Positions 13,855 to 21,103 of a DNA stretch of 26,352 nucleotides are shown one piece after another (position 1 is the stretch's first letter; each line of letters begins with the position of its first letter). The DNA is taken from assembly GCA_026985515.1 (NCBI GenBank), contig JALSQH010000228.1:1-26352 (forward strand), written 5' to 3'. This DNA is from a bacterium (GTDB lineage Bacteria; JALSQH01). The position numbers were made by a program, and so were the translations under genes. The notes under the pieces were generated by a model. The model was given only the letters and a program-made list of their open reading frames with translations. It made no database searches and had not been told where the DNA came from.

Positions 13855-14633
13855 CACTTCCCTCCAGAAATGTCGGGGTATCCGCAATTTTCACATTTCT
13901 CATCATGCACAAGAACTCTATCTGCAGCAGGTCCATATACCTTCTTTAATATTTCCGGTTGTGTAAGACACACAGGCGCACCATGATAATGAAGAACTCT
14001 GTTAAGACAGGCAACTTCATGAATATATGATGAAATCACACCAATATCGTGAGAAACCATAACTATGGTGAGATTGAGTTCTCTGTTCAACTTCGTCAGC
14101 AACTGATAAAAATCCTCCTGGGCAACCACATCAACTCCAGTATTTGGTTCATCAAGAAACACAATCTGGGGCTCCCCTGCCAGAACTCTTGCTATGGAAA
14201 CCCTCTGTTGCTGCCCACCTGATAATTTCCCGAAGGGATAATCCTTCCACTCCTCCATGTTAACAAGCTTCAGATAATGCTCAACTCTTTCTTTCCAGTC
14301 AGAGGGCAATTTACCAAACCAGCCCTTAACCATTCCCAGAGCAACAACATCTTTCGCCTTCAATGGAAAATCCGGGTCAAATAAACTTCTCTGTGGCAGG
14401 TATCCCACAATGCCTCTTTTTCTCGCTTCTGCAGGTGAAAATCCAAATATGGAGATTTCACCCTCGTAACTTACAAGCCCTAAAATAGCTTTAAGCAGAG
14501 TCGTCTTTCCCCCTCCATTGGGACCCACAATCCCGAGTATTTTCCCCTCTTCCACATCAAAAGAAATATTCTCAAGAATTCTTCTGCCGGATAGAGTTAC
14601 ATTTAGACCAGAAACCCTCAAAGCTTTTTTCAT
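13854..14633 (-). CDS. znuC: Zinc/manganese-type ABC transporter ATPase
   Basis: ATP-hydrolysing subunit of the importer, 259 residues. Walker A is GPNGGGKT at 37-44, the signature LSGGQ at 137-141, Walker B IVFLDE at 157-162 and the switch histidine H195. The tail carries HDEKCENCGYPD, with H243, C247 and C250, which could bind a metal and sense cytoplasmic zinc; histidine-rich or cysteine tails occur in some relatives but this pattern is worth note. Its ATG overlaps the stop of the binding-protein gene by four bases (ATGA), and its TGA overlaps the permease ATG. Confidence 0.92.
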   Translation of the reverse strand: MKKALRVSGLNVTLSGRRILENISFDVEEGKILGIVGPNGGGKTTLLKAILGLVSYEGEISIFGFSPAEARKRGIVGYLPQRSLFDPDFPLKAKDVVALGMVKGWFGKLPSDWKERVEHYLKLVNMEEWKDYPFGKLSGGQQQRVSIARVLAGEPQIVFLDEPNTGVDVVAQEDFYQLLTKLNRELNLTIVMVSHDIGVISSYIHEVACLNRVLHYHGAPVCLTQPEILKKVYGPAADRVLVHDEKCENCGYPDISGGK

Positions 14634-15469
14634 CTTCCGGTACCTTTCAGTATCTGCTTCAGATTAAACTCCATCATTTCAAAATAGCTGCTCCTATCCT
14701 TACAATCTCTGCATCCAATAGGGTCAAGAAGTATATATCCAACACCTAAATTTTTACATATTTTCTCAAGAAGCTGCCTTCCTCCCACCATTTCACCAAA
14801 GATGACCCTGATGTGATACCTTTCAATTTCCTTCTTTAACTCAAGCATTTCACGGGGTGAAGGCTTGGTCCCAGCACTTTTTATCACAACATCCACTGTG
14901 TTCAGACCATATCTCTTTGCAAGATAATACCAGGCATTGTGAAAAAATATCACATTCTTGTTTTTTATCCTTGATAAATGCTCTCTGTAGCTCTTATCAA
15001 GATTGTCAAGTTTCTCAAGAACCCTTTTTTCATTTTTCAAATAGTAATCCTTTCCATCTGGATCAAGCTTGATTAAAGCAGAAGTCACTGCCACTGCCAG
15101 TTTTTTTACCCTGATCGGATCGAGCCAGAGATGAAAATTGTTGTTTTCCACCGGAACAAGGTCTGAGAATTTTATCACAATAGGTTTTGTGGAAATTCCC
15201 CTTAGAATGCTGCGAAACCATGGCTCTATATGGTCATCCACATACACAGCCACTTTGATATTCTTTAACTTTACCAGATCCACTGGCCTGGGTTCAAATA
15301 TGTGGGGAGAAACATTGGGAGGAAGTATGTTGATAACCTCAACATGACTTCCCCCTATTTCCTCAGCTATGCTTGCAAGAGGAAATATGGAAGTTGCCAC
15401 CCTGATCTGTGCAAGAAGCGGAGAAAACTGAATCAAAATGAACAGGAAAAGAGTAATAACTTTCTTCAT
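14630..15469 (-). CDS. znuA: Periplasmic metal-binding protein of the ABC importer (TroA/ZnuA family)
   Basis: Solute-binding protein of 279 residues that delivers Zn, Mn or Fe to the permease. A type I signal peptide (residues about 1-20, cut near LLA-Q) and no lipobox imply a soluble periplasmic protein. Metal ligands can be placed at H56 (PHIFEP), H113 (HLWLDP), H177 (FFHNAW) and D249 (LLDP). The His-rich loop of many zinc ZnuA proteins is absent, so manganese is also possible. A CRDC motif follows the last ligand. Start ATG 15469 is preferred over one five codons upstream because GGAGGGAAGAA precedes it; it overlaps the upstream stop as ATGA. Confidence 0.9.
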   Translation of the reverse strand: MKKVITLFLFILIQFSPLLAQIRVATSIFPLASIAEEIGGSHVEVINILPPNVSPHIFEPRPVDLVKLKNIKVAVYVDDHIEPWFRSILRGISTKPIVIKFSDLVPVENNNFHLWLDPIRVKKLAVAVTSALIKLDPDGKDYYLKNEKRVLEKLDNLDKSYREHLSRIKNKNVIFFHNAWYYLAKRYGLNTVDVVIKSAGTKPSPREMLELKKEIERYHIRVIFGEMVGGRQLLEKICKNLGVGYILLDPIGCRDCKDRSSYFEMMEFNLKQILKGTGR

Positions 15470-16905
15470 TTCTTCCCTCCACACTTACCCTTTACAAACT
15501 GCCATGAGCCAGGAAATCTGTAATTGATTTCTTCAACTGTGAGACCCTTCTTCAGAAGCCACCTCGTCAGTTCATTCTGAAAAGTTGCAGAGAGATCAAC
15601 CCCGAGACCATTATCAGTAAAGCATGTATAATTGTAAAGTTCTCCCTTTATTCCCCAATTCCATGCCATTTCAAGCATTGCCAGTGGCGGAGAATCAAGA
15701 TGAGGAGTAAGGAAGACACCCCATCCATCAGCCCTTTTTTTCATCATTTCAACTGGATCAGGCTTCTTCAACTGAGGTACAAAAAAATCTTTTTTAGGTT
15801 CAACTCCATCAAGTTTCCCCCTGACCATCTCCACAACATACTCAGCAATAGCCGGCGCAGAGGTGAGTCCGGGAGATCTTATACCTATCACATTTATGAA
15901 ATTGGAAGGTTCATCGTAATCTTCAATTATAAAATCATTTGTACTGGGTTGCGCTCTAATGCCTGCAAAAGTTTTCACAGTGAGTGCAGTGGAAAGGGAT
16001 GGTACAAGTTTTTTCGCCTTCTCAAGAACTTCCTGCAATCCATCCGGAGTGGTAAGGGTATTCTCCCTTTCTGAGTCCTCCAGATTTCTGGCAGTTGGAC
16101 CTATGAGAACATCTCCAGTGACTGTTTTGATAACAAGAACACCTTTAGACACCCTGGTTGGAACCGGAAAAATAACATGGTTCACATCATAATCAGGATG
16201 AGGTTCCAGAAGTATGTATTCACCCTTTCTCGGAATAATTCTGTAACGATCAATCCCTGCCAATGAAGATATTTTGTCTCCAAATACACCTGCAGCATTT
16301 ATGATTATCCTGCCAGAAATTTCTCCACATGTAGTTTCCACATGGGTTATTTTCTCTGCTTCTTTCCTGAAGCCCTTTACTTCGCACGAAAGAAAAGGGG
16401 TTACCCCATTTGCCACTGATGCTCTGAAGAGGAAATTCACAACCTCCATGGGACACACAACTCCCGCTGAGGGAGCATACAACCCAGCAATTGCACTTTT
16501 ATTCAGGTTGGGCTCAAGATCAAAAAGAGCTTTTCCCTCAACAATTTCAAGACCTTCTATTCCCCGCCTTTGACCCCGCTCCATTTCTTCCTTCAGTGTC
16601 TCAACCTCCTCATCCGTAAAAGCAACCACAATGGACCCGATTCTTTTAAAATCAAATCCCAGTTCATCAGCCCACCTGGAATAGAACTGATTCCCCCTTA
16701 CCACCATTTTTGCCCTCATTGAACCATCAGGGTCATCATATCCGGCATGAATTATCCCTGAATTGGCCTTACTGGCACCCTGAAAGGGGAAAGGAGCCTT
16801 ATCCAAAATCGCAATGGAAAGTTGTAATTTGCTCAGTTCATAGGCTATACCGCTTCCTGTTATACCTGCCCCTATTATGACCACATCAAAATTACTTTTT
16901 TCCAT
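15466..16905 (-). CDS. FAD-dependent dehydrogenase, GlpA/LhgO-like
   Basis: Flavoprotein of 479 residues in the DAO superfamily, closest in character to the predicted dehydrogenases related to glycerol-3-phosphate dehydrogenase GlpA and 2-hydroxyglutarate oxidase. The FAD loop IGAGITG is at 11-17, followed by the family motifs SKANSGIIHAGYD and later GIRAQPSTNDFII. The C-terminal 110 residues lack the Cys-rich BFD-type [2Fe-2S] region (CRCE) common in longer relatives and instead hold an unfamiliar segment ending in KGKCGGKK. ATG 16905 is chosen because AAAGGAG lies before it; the upstream frame lacks this. It overlaps the companion oxidoreductase gene by 14 bases, and its stop overlaps the metal-binding protein start. 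The substrate is uncertain. Confidence 0.82.
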   Translation of the reverse strand: MEKSNFDVVIIGAGITGSGIAYELSKLQLSIAILDKAPFPFQGASKANSGIIHAGYDDPDGSMRAKMVVRGNQFYSRWADELGFDFKRIGSIVVAFTDEEVETLKEEMERGQRRGIEGLEIVEGKALFDLEPNLNKSAIAGLYAPSAGVVCPMEVVNFLFRASVANGVTPFLSCEVKGFRKEAEKITHVETTCGEISGRIIINAAGVFGDKISSLAGIDRYRIIPRKGEYILLEPHPDYDVNHVIFPVPTRVSKGVLVIKTVTGDVLIGPTARNLEDSERENTLTTPDGLQEVLEKAKKLVPSLSTALTVKTFAGIRAQPSTNDFIIEDYDEPSNFINVIGIRSPGLTSAPAIAEYVVEMVRGKLDGVEPKKDFFVPQLKKPDPVEMMKKRADGWGVFLTPHLDSPPLAMLEMAWNWGIKGELYNYTCFTDNGLGVDLSATFQNELTRWLLKKGLTVEEINYRFPGSWQFVKGKCGGKK

Positions 16906-17767
16906 ATTCGACTCCTTTCTCAAAGGCAGTTTCATACTGCAGTGCAAAATCAAAGTCTGGCCTGTGAGCATCACCAGTGAGAATCAATCTTTCATCAGGT
17001 GAGATGCCCCTCCAGTTCGTCAGATCCCATGTAATCTTTAACTTTTCCCTCCAGCCTCTCTCAAGGATAAATTTTCCAGCCACCACAAGGGTATCCACTT
17101 CAACAACTTCTCCCGTATCAAGGGTCACATTCTCAAGCCTCAATCCCCCCTTTAATTCTTTTATTCTCCCCATTATGACCTGCATTTTCTCCGTACCCTC
17201 AGGGAGATGATCTCCTTTAAATATCAGTACCGGTTCAAAGCCACAATCAATGGAAAGATAGGCAAGATCAATGGCATACTCATTATCTCCATAAATTGCC
17301 ATCCTTTTTCCGGGAAGAAAATCGTAGTGAACGAGCATCTCCCCAACCTGATACGCGGAAAAAATCCCTGCCCCTCTGTAACCGGCAAGCAAATTATCTC
17401 CATAAATTATCGGGACTCCACCCACCGCCAGCACTATATTCTCACACTCCACTTCCTTCACTTCGCCATTGTGATAATAGCTCACTTTCATTTTTCGGGT
17501 ATCAATGTCAAATACCCTTGCATTTCTCACAAATTTTCCTTCTTCCCTCTTTTTCCTGAGCAACTCATCTCTGAACTCCACACCTGTGTAATCCTTCTGG
17601 AAGATTCCGGAATGTTTTTTCACATGCTTCAACCATGTGAGTGTGTACATGAATTCATCCCTTCCTTCCAGAAGAATAAAATCATCCCTTTTGCTCTCCA
17701 CAAGGCCATCGGCAAATCCCAGTCCCCCCACACCGCCGCCTATGATGCAGAATCCATACTTTTTCAT
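16892..17767 (-). CDS. FAD/NAD(P) pyridine nucleotide oxidoreductase, companion of the GlpA-like enzyme
   Basis: A 291-residue flavoprotein with FAD loop IGGGVGGLG at 9-17 and an ending GDA motif (ILTGDAHRP). The middle matches the short NAD(FAD) oxidoreductases that sit beside GlpA-like genes in anaerobes: AGIFSAYQVGEMLVHYD, then PGKRMAIYGDN. At the site where thioredoxin reductases have CxxC there is SAYQVG, so it cannot act as a disulfide reductase by that route. The second nucleotide loop (YGDNEYA) is also poorer in glycine than usual. It probably shuttles electrons between the GlpA-like enzyme and NAD(P). ATG 17767 overlaps the upstream TGA; GTG 17770 is an alternative. It is shorter than the ~400 residues of many relatives. 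Confidence 0.75.
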   Translation of the reverse strand: MKKYGFCIIGGGVGGLGFADGLVESKRDDFILLEGRDEFMYTLTWLKHVKKHSGIFQKDYTGVEFRDELLRKKREEGKFVRNARVFDIDTRKMKVSYYHNGEVKEVECENIVLAVGGVPIIYGDNLLAGYRGAGIFSAYQVGEMLVHYDFLPGKRMAIYGDNEYAIDLAYLSIDCGFEPVLIFKGDHLPEGTEKMQVIMGRIKELKGGLRLENVTLDTGEVVEVDTLVVAGKFILERGWREKLKITWDLTNWRGISPDERLILTGDAHRPDFDFALQYETAFEKGVEYGKK

Positions 17768-18264
17768 CACAGCCCCCTGTAAAAATTCAAAACTTCTTTC
17801 ATAAAATTTTTTACATTTTCTCCAAAATAGCCCCTTTCAAGTATCTCATTAACCTTTTCAACAGTTTCTTCAAAATCAAGTTTATCTTTCAAAAAGAGAA
17901 GAACGGGGATCATTGGTGAACTGGTAAATAAAATTTCCCTTTTGAAAGCCTCCTTAACTATACGACCATCATCAACGATCATGGGAATTCCTTCACCCAC
18001 AGCAATTCTAACGACATCATCCTCAGCGGGAAAAGAGCAAAAATCTTTTCTCACTTCTATTTTACCCTCTTCAATAAGTTTCTTGAGAACCACACTTTCT
18101 TTGCAACCCTTTCTCAAACTCTCAACCTTCACACTCTCAGGAATAACAACATGCCAGCATTCAAGCACCTTCTCAATTAACCCCGCTCTTGTAAGGTAAA
18201 ACAGGACACTTGTATCTACCACCAGAATTTTACTGGAGGCTATCTTCTCAATTTTTTCAGGCAC
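17767..18264 (-). CDS. PIN-domain protein, probable nuclease
   Basis: About 165 residues when begun at GTG 18264. A PIN-like pattern of acids is seen: D17 in ILVVDTSVLF, E43 or E48 after the second strand, D82/D83 in PAEDDVVRIAVG and D98/D99 in IVDDGRI, the layout of metal-dependent RNases including VapC toxins and DUF3368 relatives. There is no antitoxin-like partner gene beside it, so a classic toxin-antitoxin pair is not supported. The open frame extends back to 18354, but that part overlaps the conserved end of the thermonuclease gene and looks like chance coding; the true start could also be ATG 18303. The stop overlaps the next ATG as TGATG. Confidence 0.65.
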   Translation of the reverse strand: MPEKIEKIASSKILVVDTSVLFYLTRAGLIEKVLECWHVVIPESVKVESLRKGCKESVVLKKLIEEGKIEVRKDFCSFPAEDDVVRIAVGEGIPMIVDDGRIVKEAFKREILFTSSPMIPVLLFLKDKLDFEETVEKVNEILERGYFGENVKNFMKEVLNFYRGL

Positions 18265-18968
18265 CAGTGGGGTTTGTAACCTGCCTCCACTGCCTCCTGC
18301 CATGTCTGGAACCATACACGATTTTTGGGTTTTATCCTCATTGATTCCCTGCAATAGGGGGAGTAAAAATATTTTCCTCTTCTGGAAGCAACATACTTAC
18401 CCAGAATTCTGTCAAACCTGTAGAGTTTTCCGTGCCACTTCTTCTTCCTGTGCTTTTTTCTCTCTTTCAGGTATGGACTGCCAGGTCCCCACAATCCTCT
18501 CCCATGTTCTCTTGCTTCTCTCTCCAGTTTTCTAAAGAGTTCCATATACTTGAACGGGTATCTGGTAAAAGCAAAGGCGTAACCATCTTTGATTATTTTT
18601 GCGTTGAAAAAAGTACCATCAGGGAGGAAAACATAGGCAAGAAGTCTCCCATATTTGTCCCTCAACTGCCAGTCATACTGCAGGTATACAGTTTTACCAA
18701 GGAGATGCTTCTTTGTATATTTTGAAGCCTCCTTTCCAAAATACTGCACCGGTCTTCGGGGATCAACAGTTTCAGGAGTATTTATACCAATTAATCTGAC
18801 TTTCTCATATCTTCCATTCTGGAATCTCACAACAATGGTGTCCCCATCCACCACTCTGACTACTTTGACCTTATCACCTTCAGGTTCAGAATGGAGAGGG
18901 GAAAACGAAAGGAAAAGAGCAACACCGCACAGAAATGAGAGGAAAAGTAGATTTATTCTTTTTGTCAT
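18240..18968 (-). CDS. Exported thermonuclease-like protein with an Ada-like zinc tail
   Basis: A 242-residue protein with a signal peptide (residues about 1-27), then a staphylococcal-nuclease domain at about 33-165. Residues corresponding to the S. aureus enzyme are D41/D43 (D19/D21), R58 (R35), E66 (E43) and R108 (R87); the calcium ligand D40 is replaced by N63 in GINTPE. After a basic linker, residues about 195-240 resemble the small Ada-type metal-binding domain often fused to such nucleases: VASRRGKYFYSPYC, KNRVWFQTWQEAVEAGYKP and HWC, although the usual CxxC pair is HWC here. It likely cuts nucleic acid in the periplasm or outside. It starts 14 bases after the helicase stop, without a clear ribosome site. 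Confidence 0.85.
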   Translation of the reverse strand: MTKRINLLFLSFLCGVALFLSFSPLHSEPEGDKVKVVRVVDGDTIVVRFQNGRYEKVRLIGINTPETVDPRRPVQYFGKEASKYTKKHLLGKTVYLQYDWQLRDKYGRLLAYVFLPDGTFFNAKIIKDGYAFAFTRYPFKYMELFRKLEREAREHGRGLWGPGSPYLKERKKHRKKKWHGKLYRFDRILGKYVASRRGKYFYSPYCRESMRIKPKNRVWFQTWQEAVEAGYKPHWCLKKLRR

Positions 18969-18982
18969 TTCAGATAAATATT

Positions 18983-21103
18983 TTAATCCTTTCCTGCAAT
19001 TTTTTCAACAAATTCCAGGGAAAGAAGTTTCTCTCCAACACTTTCAAAGAGAATGGTAACACGACTTCCATCAATTTTAACAATTACCCCCTTACCCCAC
19101 TTTGGATGGTTGATTATGGTTCCTCCCCTGATTCTCTGGTTATTCATCTCCACCGGTCTCCGGGATTCTTCTCTTCCAGCCAATTGTGATTTTAAAGGAA
19201 CCAGCCCTATTTCTCTCAGAAAAATTGATGGTTCCATTTGCTCTGTAGCACCATAATATGTTCTTCTTGTAGAAGAATAGGAGAGGAAAAGTTTTTCTCT
19301 GGCTCTGGTAATGCCCACATAAAAGAGTCTTCTTTCCTCCTCAAGTTCATCTTCACTCTCTCTGGACCTGACATGTGGGAGTATTCCATCACTGAGTCCC
19401 ACTATGAAAACCACCTGAAATTCAAGTCCCTTGGAGGCATGGAGGGTCATCAGGGAAACACTGTCCTCATCCTTTATTGTGTCGGCATCACTGATGAGAG
19501 CTACTTTCTCAAGATAATCACCAAGTGAAGGAGAATCTGTATTTTCAACATATATCTTCATTGACGCAAGGAGTTCTTCCACATTTGCAATCCTTCCCTC
19601 AGCGTTTTTAGAATCATATCTGTATAGATAATCATCATATTCCAGATCCTCAATCAATTCCATTGCCATTTCATAAACATTCATACTCACTTTTTTTTCC
19701 AGATAACTGGAAATGAGGAAGTAAAAGGGTTGCAACTTTCTTCCTGCAATTCCGCCACCGGATACAAGCAATTCAATGGCTTCCCAGTAGGAAATACCAC
19801 GTGCTTCAGCAATTCTTTTTACTTCCTGAAAAGTTTTTTCCCCTATTCCCCTGGGGGGAACATTGATAATTCGGGAAAGGCTTAAATTCTCCTTTGGATT
19901 GTAAATAACCCTCAAATATGCAATTATATCCTTTGTCTCTTTTCTGTCGTAGAATTTGAGATTCCCCACCACCTGATAGGGGATTCTCCTCCTCACAAAT
20001 TCTTCTTCAAGGACCCTTGACTGATAGTTCATCCTGTAAAACACCGCCATATCTTTGAAACTGTAACCTGATCTGGCAAGGTTCATTACCTGATCAGCAA
20101 CCCATGAGGCCTCCTGAATTTCATCAACATACGCTCTGAGAACAGGCTCCTCTCCCGGTGGATTTCTGGTCCAGAGCCTTTTCCCCATTCTTTTTCTGTT
20201 TTTTGAAATAAGTGTATTTGCAACTTCAAGAATTTTCCCCGTTGACCTGTAATTCTCCTCAAGTTTTATTATTTTTGTTCCCTGAAAATCTCTGGCAAAC
20301 TGGAAAACATTATCCGGTTCCGCTCCCCTCCATGTGTAAATGGTCTGATCCTCATCCCCCACAACACAGATATTTTTATGCTTTCCAGCAAGCATTTTTA
20401 TGATTTCATACTGTATGAAATTGGTATCCTGAAACTCGTCAACAAGTATGTAACGGTAGAGATCCTGATAATACTCCAACACTTTCGGATTTTCCTCAAA
20501 AAGGATGTATGTTCTGAGGAGAAGATCCCCGAAGTCAAGGGCGTTATTCTGTCTCATTTTTTCTTCATAATTTCTGTAAATTCTGACAATATTTGGATCA
20601 AGTTCCTTAACGGAAATGTCATCAGGCAATTTCCCCTCATTCTTGAAACGACTGATCATGTTAACAATGCTACCAGCTTCATAATACTCGGTACTCAGAC
20701 CAAGGTCTCTTATCACTTCCCTTACAAGGCTCTTCTGATCATCCTGATCAAAGATGGTAAAATTGCTTTCAAGCCCTATCAGCGGTGCAGTTTCACGCAA
20801 AATTTTATTGCCGAGAGAATGAAAAGTCATCAGGTTTACATACCTTGCATCTCTCCCACATAGATTCACCACCCTTTCTTTCATCTCCTCAGCAGCTTTG
20901 TTGGTAAAGGTTACTCCCAGTATGCTGGCAGGTGGAACCCCCATTTCATTGATGAGATAGTAGATCCTGTAAGTTATAACTCTCGTCTTCCCGCTACCAG
21001 CTCCAGCAAGGACAAGAAGTGGACCATCCACAGTGGTAACAGCCTCATACTGGGAGGGATTGAGAACCTTCCTGAGATCAACCTTCCTTTCCACTTTCCC
21101 CAC
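18983..21103 (-). CDS. pcrA: UvrD/PcrA-type DNA helicase
   Basis: Superfamily 1A 3'-5' DNA helicase for repair and replication-conflict removal, 706 residues, full length for PcrA/UvrD. It shows the Q-motif LNPSQYEAV, Walker A AGAGSGKT ending near residue 40, VTFTNKAAEEM, the VDEFQDTN box near 221-227, QTIYTWRGA, LEENYRST, LMTLHASKGLEF and the VGITRAREKLFLSYS motif VI. The C-terminus ends in a PcrA-type Tudor-like tail (HPKWGKGVIVKI). The start is GTG 21103 or GTG 21094, the latter with GGTGGGG before it. The first 26 bases overlap the ClC gene, so translation is coupled. pcrA is used by family resemblance; uvrD is equally acceptable. Confidence 0.93.
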   Translation of the reverse strand: MGKVERKVDLRKVLNPSQYEAVTTVDGPLLVLAGAGSGKTRVITYRIYYLINEMGVPPASILGVTFTNKAAEEMKERVVNLCGRDARYVNLMTFHSLGNKILRETAPLIGLESNFTIFDQDDQKSLVREVIRDLGLSTEYYEAGSIVNMISRFKNEGKLPDDISVKELDPNIVRIYRNYEEKMRQNNALDFGDLLLRTYILFEENPKVLEYYQDLYRYILVDEFQDTNFIQYEIIKMLAGKHKNICVVGDEDQTIYTWRGAEPDNVFQFARDFQGTKIIKLEENYRSTGKILEVANTLISKNRKRMGKRLWTRNPPGEEPVLRAYVDEIQEASWVADQVMNLARSGYSFKDMAVFYRMNYQSRVLEEEFVRRRIPYQVVGNLKFYDRKETKDIIAYLRVIYNPKENLSLSRIINVPPRGIGEKTFQEVKRIAEARGISYWEAIELLVSGGGIAGRKLQPFYFLISSYLEKKVSMNVYEMAMELIEDLEYDDYLYRYDSKNAEGRIANVEELLASMKIYVENTDSPSLGDYLEKVALISDADTIKDEDSVSLMTLHASKGLEFQVVFIVGLSDGILPHVRSRESEDELEEERRLFYVGITRAREKLFLSYSSTRRTYYGATEQMEPSIFLREIGLVPLKSQLAGREESRRPVEMNNQRIRGGTIINHPKWGKGVIVKIDGSRVTILFESVGEKLLSLEFVEKIAGKD

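Noticed and set aside
16906-16974. N-terminal extension of the GlpA-like protein
   Set aside because: It is the shadow of the upstream gene's end; a ribosome site sits directly before ATG 16905 and the FAD fold starts there.
17207-17782. Plus-strand 191-codon open frame
   Set aside because: Antisense to the FAD oxidoreductase; His/Ser/Cys-rich shadow without any domain signal.
17767-18264. Toxin-antitoxin module around the PIN protein
   Set aside because: Both neighbours are larger enzymes; no small DNA-binding antitoxin-like gene lies on either side.
18265-18354. N-terminal extension of the PIN protein
   Set aside because: It overlaps the conserved Ada-like tail of the thermonuclease gene and shows no PIN-like features.
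20378-20863. Plus-strand 161-codon open frame
   Set aside because: Antisense to the helicase gene, which carries all expected motifs in the other frame.
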